A stretch of DNA of 64,000 nt from NCBI GenBank assembly GCA_045541115.1, contig JAZQIM010000011.1:88463-152462 (forward strand), given 5' to 3'. Position 1 is the stretch's first letter. Every line of letters starts with the position of its first letter. Positions 8,407 through 16,736 of this stretch are shown piece after piece. The notes below the pieces were generated by a model. The model was not told the origin of the DNA. It saw nothing but the letters and a program-made list of their open reading frames with translations, and did no database searches. This DNA comes from Aphodoplasma sp045541115 (GTDB taxonomy: Bacteria > Bacillota > Clostridia > UBA1381 > UMGS1253). The position numbers and the translations under genes are program-made.

Positions 8407-9760
8407 TTTTACCCTCCTCCATCGCCTTAAGCGCCTTGTACATTGGATACATCGCCGAATAATTTACAAGAAGGTAGCTAATCTTCTCATCGCCTTCCAA
8501 AATCGCCTTAAGCGCCAAATCAGTTGTATCGTAAACACTCATCTTGTTTTCATCATAATTTGCATATTTAAGCCTGATATACATATCATAGCGTCTTTCA
8601 CCGCTTATTATATACCTTTTTGCATCGCCCTTAAGGAGTGATTCAAAATCAACATCCCAAATCCACGAAACATCTTCGCCGTCTTGCGGACGGTCATTTA
8701 ATGCAAGCAGAACGCTCTTCTCGCGCTTGTCATTTATGACGGTAGTAACAGATTGATTAAATCCAATTGGATTTTTCGATAATAAAAGATATATCGTCTT
8801 ATCTTTTATATTAAATCTGCTCATACGTCCCGGCTGCGGCTTTTGTGAGCATAACACGCCCATGATAAATTTTTTGTCAATGCCGAGCATATTGGTAGCG
8901 GCAAAAGCCATAAGCATATTATACACATTATAAATTCCCGTAACAGAGGACTGTGCATGCACGATGTAACCTTCGCTTGTAACGTCAAAATGAAGTATGC
9001 CTTCATTTATGCAGATATTTTTCGCAAGATATGAGGCCTTCGGGTTTTCGTTTAAACAATTTTCACATCTGTATCGTCCGATTTGTCCGTACATATAATA
9101 TTCGTATGTCAGTGTATGGCCGCACTTTGCACAGAGCGCGCCATCACGAATTTCATTACAGCCAAGAATATCGACTTTTCCGTCAACACCATAGTAAACA
9201 GCATCTCTGCCTTCGCCAAAAACTGCTGTGACGGGATCATCGGCATTCAACACGAGCTTTGCGCCGAGAGCCATATCAAAAGCCTTTTTCAAAAGCTTTG
9301 ATGTTGTCTCAACCTCTCCGTATCTGTCAAGCTGGTCACGAAAAAGATTTGTAACAACAATAACAGAGGGCTCAATATGGCTAAACAGTATCGGAAGCGT
9401 CGCTTCATCTACCTCAAGGCAGGCGAAATCCACATCAAGCGAAGCAAAAACCGATGCTTTCACGCAAAACGCCGTTATAATTCCGTTTATCATGTTTGCA
9501 CCCGTGCTGTTGCACACAGTTTTATATCCTGCACGCACAAGCGTCGTGTTTATAAGGTTATTTGTCGTCGTCTTTCCGTTTGTACCGCACACGATAATTA
9601 TTTGCTTTTTAACCTTTTTTGATAATACATCTATAATATAAGGGCATATTTTGCTTGCGTATTTTCCCGGAGCGGCCGATGCACGCGAGCCTGAGATTTT
9701 GCACAAAAAATATATTATTTTTGCCAACATAACAGCAATAATAATTCGCAGCCTTTTCAT
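8399..9760 (-). CDS. murT: MurT-like Mur ligase subunit of lipid II isoglutaminyl synthase
   Basis: A ~453-residue Mur-ligase-family protein. It has a hydrophobic N-terminal segment (residues ~5-22), the ATP loop GTNGKTTT (59-66), a Cys4 zinc-ribbon insert (Cys210, 213, 232, 235) typical of MurT, and a C-terminal DUF1727 domain with the conserved Asp in WIWDVDFE (Asp369). MurT activates the D-Glu carboxyl of lipid II and accepts ammonia from GatD at the inner membrane. The start at 9760 has a gaaaggg ribosome site. An upstream in-frame ATG (9796) would leave almost no leader behind the predicted promoter. It is the first gene of the leftward operon murT-gatD-hisH-hisF. Confidence 0.93.
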   Translation of the reverse strand: MKRLRIIIAVMLAKIIYFLCKISGSRASAAPGKYASKICPYIIDVLSKKVKKQIIIVCGTNGKTTTNNLINTTLVRAGYKTVCNSTGANMINGIITAFCVKASVFASLDVDFACLEVDEATLPILFSHIEPSVIVVTNLFRDQLDRYGEVETTSKLLKKAFDMALGAKLVLNADDPVTAVFGEGRDAVYYGVDGKVDILGCNEIRDGALCAKCGHTLTYEYYMYGQIGRYRCENCLNENPKASYLAKNICINEGILHFDVTSEGYIVHAQSSVTGIYNVYNMLMAFAATNMLGIDKKFIMGVLCSQKPQPGRMSRFNIKDKTIYLLLSKNPIGFNQSVTTVINDKREKSVLLALNDRPQDGEDVSWIWDVDFESLLKGDAKRYIISGERRYDMYIRLKYANYDENKMSVYDTTDLALKAILEGDEKISYLLVNYSAMYPMYKALKAMEEGKNE

Positions 9761-9804
9761 TTGTCGCACCCTTTCTTTAATAAGATAAATTTTCATATGC
9801 GTTA

Positions 9805-9833
9805 ATTATAGCACGTATTTGACATAATTACAA
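9805..9833 (-). promoter_or_regulatory. Promoter of the murT operon
   Basis: On the minus strand TTGTAA (9833-9828), 17 bases and TATAAT (9810-9805). The predicted transcript start near 9798 is why the murT start at 9760 is preferred. Confidence 0.65.
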
Positions 9834-9886
9834 TAAATACAAAAAAATAACATAATTTTTTATTGTAATTTTTTGTAACTTTTTTA

Positions 9887-9915
9887 TTGCAAGAAACTAC
9901 AATAAATGATATACT
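9887..9915 (+). promoter_or_regulatory. Promoter of ddh
   Basis: TTGCAA at 9887-9892, a 17-base spacer and TATACT at 9910-9915. It is divergent from the murT promoter across an AT-rich intergenic stretch that also contains three copies of acaataaat or close variants. Confidence 0.6.
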
Positions 9916-9976
9916 AATAAATATAGTTTTTTTACATTGATGCCATAAAAATACATGCAAGGAGGAAAATAGCTAA

Positions 9977-10954
9977 ATGGATACAATAAGAGTTGCTATT
10001 GTCGGTTATGGAAATCTCGGAAAAGGTGCACAAAAAGCAATTAAAAGCGCGCCCGACATGGAACTTGTCGGCATATTTACGCGCCGCAATCCTTCAGAAC
10101 TTAACGCTGCAGATAATGCAAGCGTATATTCTATAGACGACATTTTAAATATGAAAGACAAAATTGATGCCGTAATCATATGTGGCGGAAGTGCAACTGA
10201 CCTTCCCGAGCAGACTCCTTATCTTGCAAAGTATTTTAACGTTGTTGACAGCTTTGATACACACGCAAAAATACCAACGCATTTCGAAAACACAGATAAT
10301 GCAAGCAAAGAAGGCAAAACTGTCAGCATTATATCGAGCGGATGGGACCCGGGTCTTTTCTCTTTAAACAGACTCATCGGCGAAGCCGTTCTCCCCGACG
10401 GATGCACATATACTTTCTGGGGCAAAGGCGTTAGCCAGGGCCACTCCGACGCAATAAGACGAATTGACGGAGTAAAAGATGCAAAGCAGTATACTATTCC
10501 TGTGGAAGATGCAATGATGCGCGTTCGAAACGGGGAAAATCCGGATCTTACCACAAGACAAAAGCATATCAGAGAATGTTTTGTCGTTGCTAACGAAGGC
10601 GCAGACCTTTCTTTAATTGAAAAAACGATTAAAGAAATGCCAAACTACTTTGCAGACTATAATACAATTGTGCATTTTATAAGCGAAGAAGAACTTACGC
10701 GTGACCACTCAACAATTCCGCATGGCGGCCACGTTTTAAGAAGCGGCAAAACAGGCGAAAACAGCCATGTTATTGAATATAGCTTAAAGCTTGATTCAAA
10801 TCCGGAATTTACTTCAAGTGTACTCGTCGCATGTGCAAGGGCGGCATATCGCTTCAGCAAGGCAGGCGATTTTGGCTGCAAAACAATATTTGATATTCCG
10901 CCTGCATATCTTCATCCGTCAGATGCCGAGACGTTAAGAAAAAACCTGTTATAA
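9977..10954 (+). CDS. ddh: meso-Diaminopimelate D-dehydrogenase
   Basis: A 325-residue NADPH-dependent enzyme that makes meso-diaminopimelate from tetrahydrodipicolinate in one step, the short route to lysine and to the peptidoglycan cross-linking residue. The N-terminal Rossmann motif is VAIVGYGNLGKGAQ; the family segments SSGWDPGLFSLNR, WGKGVSQGHSDAIRRI and the C-terminal ARAAYRFSKAGDFGCKTIFDIPPAYLHP are all present. Length is as expected. A ggagg ribosome site lies about 10 bases before ATG 9977. It faces the wall-amidation operon, so the two flanks of this intergenic region both serve peptidoglycan precursor chemistry. Confidence 0.95.
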   Translation: MDTIRVAIVGYGNLGKGAQKAIKSAPDMELVGIFTRRNPSELNAADNASVYSIDDILNMKDKIDAVIICGGSATDLPEQTPYLAKYFNVVDSFDTHAKIPTHFENTDNASKEGKTVSIISSGWDPGLFSLNRLIGEAVLPDGCTYTFWGKGVSQGHSDAIRRIDGVKDAKQYTIPVEDAMMRVRNGENPDLTTRQKHIRECFVVANEGADLSLIEKTIKEMPNYFADYNTIVHFISEEELTRDHSTIPHGGHVLRSGKTGENSHVIEYSLKLDSNPEFTSSVLVACARAAYRFSKAGDFGCKTIFDIPPAYLHPSDAETLRKNLL

Positions 10955-11039
10955 AAATCGCTTGAAAGTAGCATAAGCAATAGATGAGAATATAATATTT
11001 GTGTATAGAAAATTTTATTATAAGACTTGAGGTAATAAA

Positions 11040-11966
11040 ATGATTTGCAATAATATTTTGGAGGCAATGGGAGACACTCCCATTATACGTCTTTCACATA
11101 TGTCAAGTCCTGATGATGCAGAAATTCTTGTTAAGTTTGAGGGTCTAAATGTTGGTGGCTCAATCAAAACAAGAACCGCATACAATATGATTTGCGATGC
11201 CGAAAGAAAAGGAATAATAAATAAAGATACTATAATCGTCGAACCGACGAGCGGTAATCAGGGCATAGGTCTCGCTTTAGTAGGCGCAGTTAAAGGATAC
11301 AAGACAAAAATTATAATGCCCGATTCTGTAAGTCAGGAAAGAATGCTTCTTGTAAAGCATTACGGCGCAGAGGTCATTCTTATTCACGACGCCGGAAATA
11401 TCGGCGAATGTATCCACGAATGTCTCGAAACTGCTCTTAGCATGCAAAAAGATGATCCCAATGTTTTTGTTCCGCAGCAATTTGAAAACCCCGCAAACGT
11501 CGCTGTTCAACGTAATATTACCGGCGTCGAAATATTACGACAGGTAAACAAACCTATTCACGGCTTTTGTTCAGGCATAGGTACCGGCGGTACTATTACG
11601 GGCATTGGCGAAACACTAAAAGAGAAAAATCCCGACATAAAAATCTGGGCTGTCGAGCCAGAACACGCCGCAATCCTTTCCGGCGGTTCAATCGGTACAC
11701 ATATCCAGATGGGAATCGGAGACGGACTTATTCCGCCTATACTTAACCAGAACATATTTGATAATATATGTCTTATTAAGGACGAAGAAGCTATCACAAC
11801 TGCCAAAGAGCTTGCATCAAAAGAAGGCATTATGTGCGGAATCTCAAGTGGCACGAATGTTGCAGCCGCAATAAAGCTTGCAAAAGTTTTGGGCAAAGGA
11901 AAAACCGTTGTCACGGTACTACCTGATACGGCAGAAAGATACTTCTCAACACCACTTTTTGACTAA
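11040..11966 (+). CDS. cysK: Cysteine synthase family PLP enzyme
   Basis: A 308-residue fold-type II PLP enzyme of the O-acetylserine sulfhydrylase family. The PLP lysine is in GGSIKTRTAYNM (~residue 43; CysK usually has GSxKDR). The substrate-binding loop reads TSGNQGIGLAL rather than the usual TSGNTGIGLA, and the phosphate loop is GIGTGGTITG. These variants occur in a CysK subgroup; a role in cysteine formation is likely but another beta-replacement reaction (for example in diaminopropionate-type pathways) cannot be excluded. It is preceded by a short AT-rich gap and followed 22 bases later by guaA. Confidence 0.8.
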   Translation: MICNNILEAMGDTPIIRLSHMSSPDDAEILVKFEGLNVGGSIKTRTAYNMICDAERKGIINKDTIIVEPTSGNQGIGLALVGAVKGYKTKIIMPDSVSQERMLLVKHYGAEVILIHDAGNIGECIHECLETALSMQKDDPNVFVPQQFENPANVAVQRNITGVEILRQVNKPIHGFCSGIGTGGTITGIGETLKEKNPDIKIWAVEPEHAAILSGGSIGTHIQMGIGDGLIPPILNQNIFDNICLIKDEEAITTAKELASKEGIMCGISSGTNVAAAIKLAKVLGKGKTVVTVLPDTAERYFSTPLFD

Positions 11967-11988
11967 AGTAAAACAGGAGGATAAAATT

Positions 11989-12969
11989 ATGAACTCAAAT
12001 GTCAGACCTGATACAATGGAGCGTATCACAACTAAACAATTAGCAGACAAATTTATTGAAGAACAAATTGCACAGGTTCGTGCGCAGGTAGGTAACAAAA
12101 AGGTTTTGCTCGCACTCTCCGGCGGCGTTGACAGCTCGGTCGTTGCCGCACTTCTTATTAAAGCAATCGGCAAACAGCTCGTTTGTGTGCATGTTAACCA
12201 CGGACTTATGCGCAAAGGCGAAAGCGAACAGGTTATCGAAGTCTTCAAAAACGGCCTTGATGCAAACCTTATTTACATCGATGCAACCAATAGATTTTTA
12301 GATAAGCTTTCGGGCGTCAGCGATCCTGAAAAGAAGAGAAAGATTATTGGCGCAGAGTTCATAGAAGTATTTAATGAAGAGGCTAAAAAGCTTGACCATG
12401 TTGACTTTTTGGCGCAAGGTACAATCTACCCTGACATTTTGGAAAGTGATGGTGTAAAGGCACATCATAATGTCGGAGGACTTCCGGAGGATATGAAGCT
12501 TGAGCTCGTTGAGCCTGTCAAGCTCCTTTATAAAGACGAGGTAAGAGTCGTAGGCAAAGCGCTCGGTCTTCCCGATGAAATGGTTGACCGTCAGCCATTC
12601 CCCGGCCCCGGTCTTGGCGTAAGATGTCTCGGCGCTATTACTCGCGACAGACTTTTTGCTCTTCGTGAAGCGGACGCAATTTTGCGCGAAGAATTCGACA
12701 TTTGCGGCCTTAGCAAAACAGTTTGGCAATATTTTATTGCAATCCCCGATTTTACAAGTGTCGGCGTTAAAAACGACAAAAGATATGAAGGCTGGCCGGC
12801 AATTATCCGTGCGGTAAATACTAAAGATGCAATGAGCGCTACAATTGAGGAAATTCCGTACGAGATTCTTCATAAAATTACCAACCGTATTACTCATGAA
12901 GTCGATGGTATAAACCGCGTACTTCTTGACCTTACACCAAAGCCGATTGGCACAATTGAGTGGGAATGA
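11989..12969 (+). CDS. guaA: GMP synthase, ATP-pyrophosphatase subunit only
   Basis: A 326-residue protein holding the ATP-pyrophosphatase domain (P-loop SGGVDSSVVAALL near 47) and the C-terminal dimerisation domain ending in the standard PIGTIEWE. It converts XMP to GMP with ammonia. The N-terminal glutaminase domain of ordinary bacterial GuaA (about 190 residues, total ~515) is absent and no separate class I GMP-synthase glutaminase is seen in the window. ATG 11989 is chosen for its aggagg site (11975-11980); the frame stays open upstream into cysK. The last codons (gag tgg gaa) form the attachment site of an integrated element, which supplies a TGA stop in place of the original TAA. Confidence 0.93.
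   Translation: MNSNVRPDTMERITTKQLADKFIEEQIAQVRAQVGNKKVLLALSGGVDSSVVAALLIKAIGKQLVCVHVNHGLMRKGESEQVIEVFKNGLDANLIYIDATNRFLDKLSGVSDPEKKRKIIGAEFIEVFNEEAKKLDHVDFLAQGTIYPDILESDGVKAHHNVGGLPEDMKLELVEPVKLLYKDEVRVVGKALGLPDEMVDRQPFPGPGLGVRCLGAITRDRLFALREADAILREEFDICGLSKTVWQYFIAIPDFTSVGVKNDKRYEGWPAIIRAVNTKDAMSATIEEIPYEILHKITNRITHEVDGINRVLLDLTPKPIGTIEWE
12958..12967 (+). repeat. attL core (guaA side)
   Basis: The 10 bases gagtgggaat cover the last three guaA codons plus the first stop base and recur exactly at 20946-20955. After it the element continues with gatg, giving guaA a TGA stop. Confidence 0.9.
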
Positions 12970-13028
12970 TGTACGAAATGGCTGAACACCGCATAAATAC
13001 TGGGTTTTTCGAAAATTAAAAGGTGTTT

Positions 13029-13047
13029 TGGCAACGATTTGGCAACA
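13029..13047 (+). promoter_or_regulatory. Left pair of TGGCAAC integrase arm-type sites
   Basis: Two TGGCAAC copies (13029-13035 and 13040-13046) with an 11-base period. The same pair with the same period occurs near the right end (20827-20844). They probably bind the N-terminal arm-recognition domain of the integrase. Confidence 0.6.
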
Positions 13048-13068
13048 TCTGTATTATTCATAATAATT

Positions 13069-13109
13069 AAGAGCTAACTGATTTTTTGTAAAATCGGTTA
13101 GCTCTTTTT
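13069..13109. terminator. Bidirectional terminator at the left end of the element
   Basis: An imperfect 16-base stem (aagagctaactgattt / aaatcggttagctctt, with G-U pairs) followed by TTTTT on the plus strand and an A-rich left flank. It separates guaA from the convergent repressor gene. Confidence 0.8.
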
Positions 13110-13145
13110 GTCTTGTCATTTTTAATTTATTGAAAATGATACAGA

Positions 13146-13673
13146 TTATTTGCTTTTAGAAGATTTTTTTGCTTCGGTGAAAATATCGCTGATTTGTTGT
13201 GACGGAACTTTAACCCATTTTTGTGTTGTATCAAATTCGGGGTAATGATAACGCCATTCGTCATATTCTTCTTTGGTGATATTGCCGTCATAAAACTTTT
13301 TGGCGGTTTCAAGCCAAGCAAAAAGCATTTTATGAAGATTAGCGGCAGAGTTGCCTTTTGATGTATCAACACGCAAACAAACATCTCCGTCTGTTTCTTC
13401 AATTTTTACGCCGTATATATCTTCCAATGCAAAGAGAGTGTGCATTAAGCCAACATAGCTGTCAATGTTGGGAACATTTAAGGCAGCAGGAGAAACTTCT
13501 AACACTTTGGCAAGGTCATTTGTTAAATTCTCTTTCGGTGTTCTTGTGCCTGATTCATATTGTGCCATACGAATATCAGCAGTCTTTTCATCAAAACCGA
13601 CTGCCATACCTAACCATTTTTGTGTCATACCTTTAAGATTGCGTAAAAAGCGTATTCTTTCACCTATTGCCAT
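13146..13673 (-). CDS. XRE-family repressor of the element
   Basis: A 175-residue protein with an N-terminal helix-turn-helix of the Cro/CI type (GERIRFLRNLKGMTQKWLGMAVGF...MAQYESGTRTPKENLTNDLAKVLEVSPAAL). The remaining ~100 residues are of unknown fold, with no S24 peptidase site. It is divergent from xis-int, and four palindromic sites lie between them, one inside its own promoter. It therefore most likely controls both itself and the excision/transfer genes. The exact signal that relieves repression is unknown. Confidence 0.85.
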   Translation of the reverse strand: MAIGERIRFLRNLKGMTQKWLGMAVGFDEKTADIRMAQYESGTRTPKENLTNDLAKVLEVSPAALNVPNIDSYVGLMHTLFALEDIYGVKIEETDGDVCLRVDTSKGNSAANLHKMLFAWLETAKKFYDGNITKEEYDEWRYHYPEFDTTQKWVKVPSQQISDIFTEAKKSSKSK

Positions 13674-13705
13674 AATTTACTGCTCCTTTTCAATTTCTTA
13701 TAGGT

Positions 13706-13833
13706 AGTATAACATATATGTTTAGTGTTTGTCAAGATAATATAAACAAAAAAGTTTAATATTTTTTCAAAAACCACTTGACATAAACAAAAATGTTTAG
13801 TATAATGATATTGGACTTAAACATATAAGTTTA
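13706..13833. promoter_or_regulatory. Divergent promoter region with four repressor operators
   Basis: Four 16-base palindromes of consensus TAAAC-N6-GTTTA lie at 13709-13724 (one mismatch), 13743-13758, 13784-13799 and 13818-13833 (start-to-start 34, 41 and 34 bases). The rightward promoter is TTGACA (13778-13783), 17 bases, TATAAT (13801-13806); the third operator fills its spacer. The leftward promoter is TTGACA (13735-13730 on the minus strand), about 18 bases, TATACT (13711-13706); the first operator lies in it. The layout is a phage-like two-way switch. Confidence 0.85.
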
Positions 13834-13859
13834 ATTTATCGCGCAAGGAGGTGAAAAAT

Positions 13860-14063
13860 ATGGCAAATAACACTTTTCTTAAAGTAGAAGATGTTGCCGA
13901 AATTCTCGGCGTATCAAAATCATACGCATATAAAATTGTCAGAAGCCTTAACGCAGAGTTAAAGGAAAAAGGCTTTTTGGTGGTTTCAGGGCGTATCAAC
14001 AGAAGATATTTTTTAGAAAAAGCGTGCTATGGCACAGATAAATATGATGAAAGGAATGAGTAA
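13860..14063 (+). CDS. xis: Excisionase-like small helix-turn-helix protein
   Basis: A 67-residue protein with a winged-helix/MerR-like DNA-binding segment (LKVEDVAEILGVSKSYAYKIVRSLNAEL) typical of excisionases and AlpA-like proteins. ATG 13860 is chosen because aaggagg (13845-13851) is 8 bases upstream; a GTG nine bases earlier overlaps that site. It sits 3 bases before int, under the repressor-controlled promoter. A role in directing excision is inferred from position and size. Confidence 0.8.
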   Translation: MANNTFLKVEDVAEILGVSKSYAYKIVRSLNAELKEKGFLVVSGRINRRYFLEKACYGTDKYDERNE

Positions 14064-14066
14064 AAT

Positions 14067-15158
14067 ATGGCAGTTTACAAGGAAGAAAAAACAAATACTT
14101 GGCGAGTTATATATCGCTACACTGATTGGAAGGGTGAACGCAGACAATCACAAAAGCGTGGCTTTGCTACCAAAAGAGAAGCACAGGCTTGGGAACGGGA
14201 GCAGCTTAATAAAACAAAGGCTGATTTGGATATGACCTTTGCGAGCTTCGTTGATACATATACGGAAGATATGAAAAGTCGTATTAAAGAAAACACTTGG
14301 CACACAAAGGAGCATATAATGCGAACAAAGATTTTACCATATTTCAAGAACAGAAAGATGTGTGAAATTGAGCCAAAGGATATTATTGCTTGGCAAAATG
14401 AAATGATAAATTCCGTTAAGAGTGATAACAAAAAATATTCCCCTGTATATCTTAAAACGCTTCACAATCAATTAAGTGCAATTTTCAATCACGCAGTAAG
14501 GTTTTACGGATTATCTTCAAATCCGGCAGCAAAAGTCGGTAATATGGGTAAGGAAAAGAACAAAGAAATGCAGTTTTGGACACAAGAGGAATATAAAAAG
14601 TTTGCAGAGGCGGTTATGGATAAGCCTGTTTCATATTATGCCTTTGAAATATTATATTGGTGCGGTATTCGTGAGGGCGAGTTATTAGCATTAACACCGT
14701 CAGATTTCGATTTTGAAAAATGTACGGTTGCAATTACAAAATCATATCAGCGTTTTGACAGACGAGATGTGATAACAGATCCGAAAACACCAAAGAGCAA
14801 TCGAGTTGTCAAAATGCCCGATTTTCTCGGTGAAGAAATACAAGATTATATCAAACAGCTTTACCACATCAAGCCTAATGAAAGAATGTTTGAAATAACA
14901 AAAAGCTATCTTCATCACGAAATGACAAGGGGAGCAAAGGCAGCAGGGGTTAAACGCATAAGGATACACGATATTCGTCATTCGCATATTTCCCTTTTAA
15001 TAGAAATGGGATTTTCAGCGGTTGCCATTGCTGACCGAGTAGGACACGAAAGCATTGATATAACATACCGATATGCACATCTGTTTCCGACAACACAAAC
15101 GGAAATGGCAGATAAATTAAGCACAATCAGAAAAGGAGATGAAGAAAATGTCAGCTAA
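14067..15158 (+). CDS. int: Tyrosine-type site-specific integrase
   Basis: A 363-residue tyrosine recombinase. Residues 1-50 form an arm-DNA-binding domain (WRVIYRYTDWKGERRQSQKRGFATKREAQAWE), followed by the SAM-like core-binding domain (~65-165) and the catalytic domain. Catalytic residues are visible: Arg in CGIREGELLAL, His and Arg in HDIRHSHISLL, His in VGHESIDITYRYAHLFP and the nucleophile Tyr in the same segment. It integrates and, with Xis, excises the element at the guaA 3' end. Its gene overlaps the next one, so the module is read as one transcript. Confidence 0.96.
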   Translation: MAVYKEEKTNTWRVIYRYTDWKGERRQSQKRGFATKREAQAWEREQLNKTKADLDMTFASFVDTYTEDMKSRIKENTWHTKEHIMRTKILPYFKNRKMCEIEPKDIIAWQNEMINSVKSDNKKYSPVYLKTLHNQLSAIFNHAVRFYGLSSNPAAKVGNMGKEKNKEMQFWTQEEYKKFAEAVMDKPVSYYAFEILYWCGIREGELLALTPSDFDFEKCTVAITKSYQRFDRRDVITDPKTPKSNRVVKMPDFLGEEIQDYIKQLYHIKPNERMFEITKSYLHHEMTRGAKAAGVKRIRIHDIRHSHISLLIEMGFSAVAIADRVGHESIDITYRYAHLFPTTQTEMADKLSTIRKGDEENVS

Positions 15159-15468
15159 AAATTTAGATAGCCAAAAAAGATGGAGAAATATCACAGTAGG
15201 GTTTCGGGTATCAGCCGAAGAAAACGAACTAATAAACAAGGCAGTAAAGTTATCGGGACTACCGAAACAAGAATATTGCTATCGCAGATGTTTATGTCAA
15301 GACATTGTTGTGGTGGGAAATCCGAGAGTATATAAGGCACTCAAAGATGAATTGCAGAATGTATTAACCGAGTTGAAGCGTATCGAAAACGATAATGTGA
15401 CAGAGGAATTACTGCAAACAATTCAGTTGATTACCTTAACTCTGCAAGGCTTAAAGGAGGGCGAGTAA
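15148..15468 (+). CDS. MobC-like relaxosome accessory protein
   Basis: A 106-residue protein of the kind found beside integrases and relaxases in Firmicutes mobilizable elements. An N-terminal ribbon-helix-helix-like segment (ITVGFRVSAEENELINKAVKLSGLPKQEYCYRRCL) would bind DNA, and the C-terminal half is a predicted helix. The family assists the relaxase at oriT. ATG 15148 has aaaggag 9-10 bases upstream; an earlier ATG (15139) directly abuts that site. It overlaps the end of int and shares one base with the next gene. Confidence 0.7.
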   Translation: MSAKNLDSQKRWRNITVGFRVSAEENELINKAVKLSGLPKQEYCYRRCLCQDIVVVGNPRVYKALKDELQNVLTELKRIENDNVTEELLQTIQLITLTLQGLKEGE

Positions 15469-16613
15469 TGAACACCAAAAAAGAAATGACTGCTCCGATT
15501 ACATCTGTTGGCGCAGATGAAGAACAGTCAAATAGTATTAAAACCAACACTATTATAACCGATTATGACGAAAATTGCAATGCTTCTGATGATATTTTTC
15601 AAGAAATGCAAGAAGAATTTCAAAGAAGTTTGGAGCCGTCATATTTGAAAACAGTTTCTATGGATAAACTTTATGACACAGTTTACAGGAACAGGCCGCC
15701 GATTATTGACGGCTTGCTCTATCCGGGAACATATCTTTTTGTGGGAGCACCTAAACTTGGAAAGAGCTTTTTAATGGCACAGCTTGCATACCACATAAGC
15801 AAGGGTAAAAGCCTATGGGGATTTGATGTCAAACAAGGTACAGTTTTATATCTTGCTCTTGAAGATGATTACCGAAGATTGCAGGAGCGTTTTTATCGAA
15901 TGTTCGGTGAAGAAAGCACAGACGATTTGTTTATAGCCGTAAATGCAGGTCAGCTTGGAAACGGACTTGACGAACAGCTTAACAGATTTGTAAATGAGCA
16001 TACTAACACAAAGCTGATTATTATTGACACCTTGCAAAAGGTCAGAGAGTTCGGCGGTGATAAGTATAGCTATTCTAATGATTACGAAGTCATAACAAGG
16101 CTAAAAAAATTTGCTGATAATTTCGGCGTATGTCTGCTCCTTGTTCATCACACAAGAAAGCAACAGGCAGACGATAAATTTGATATGATTTCGGGTACAA
16201 ACGGATTGCTCGGAGCAGCAGACGGAGCGTTTATGCTACAAAAGGAAAAACGCACTTCAAACAATGCAGTTCTTGAAATATCCGGCAGGGATCAGCAAGA
16301 CCAAAAGTTGTATCTTGAGAGAGATACGGAAAAACTGTTGTGGAATTTGGAAAGGTTGGAAACGGAGTTATGGAAAGAACCACCGGAACCGGTATTGGAA
16401 GCGGTTGCAAAGTTTATAACTTCAAACAATCCACAATGGTCGGGAAGTCCTACCGAGCTTGTTGAGAAATTACAGGTTGATATGGCTGCAAATGTTTTGA
16501 CATTAAAGCTCAATGTAAACGCAGGGCGGTTACTCAATGAGTACGGCATACGATATGAGTATGGCAGGTATCACGCAGGTCGCAGAGTGAAATTTTCACT
16601 TATAGAAAATTGA
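15468..16613 (+). CDS. RepA/DnaB-like hexameric helicase-type ATPase
   Basis: A 381-residue RecA-fold ATPase. The Walker A loop is GAPKLGKSFLMAQLAYH (~residue 95), Walker B is KLIIIDTLQKV (~185), and LLLVHHTRKQQ (~225) matches the RepA/AAA_25 family of plasmid replication helicases. The first 60 residues are polar and probably disordered; the C-terminus may be a small winged helix. In mobilizable elements such proteins probably support replication of the excised circle; that is an inference. It begins with the last base of the preceding stop codon (taatg). Confidence 0.85.
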   Translation: MNTKKEMTAPITSVGADEEQSNSIKTNTIITDYDENCNASDDIFQEMQEEFQRSLEPSYLKTVSMDKLYDTVYRNRPPIIDGLLYPGTYLFVGAPKLGKSFLMAQLAYHISKGKSLWGFDVKQGTVLYLALEDDYRRLQERFYRMFGEESTDDLFIAVNAGQLGNGLDEQLNRFVNEHTNTKLIIIDTLQKVREFGGDKYSYSNDYEVITRLKKFADNFGVCLLLVHHTRKQQADDKFDMISGTNGLLGAADGAFMLQKEKRTSNNAVLEISGRDQQDQKLYLERDTEKLLWNLERLETELWKEPPEPVLEAVAKFITSNNPQWSGSPTELVEKLQVDMAANVLTLKLNVNAGRLLNEYGIRYEYGRYHAGRRVKFSLIEN

Positions 16614-16736
16614 ATTTTGCGTGACGGTGTGCGTCGGTCGTGTCGATGATTTTGATAGTGGTGGCGGTACTAAAAACACCGTCACCACCGTCACAGACCG
16701 ACACGGATTTTTGGATAGGAAAGGATTGGATAGGAT
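16614..16736. other. Short intergenic segment with repeated gacggtg / gtcggtc motifs
   Basis: Between the ATPase gene and the next small gene, the segment contains gacggtg and gtcggtc, then further down caccgtcaccaccgtcac and gaccgacac. Each left-hand motif has an inverted partner on the right, so stems can form, and the caccgtc/accgtcac units repeat directly. It could be a replication or binding site for the preceding ATPase, or a weak terminator; I cannot decide. Confidence 0.35.
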
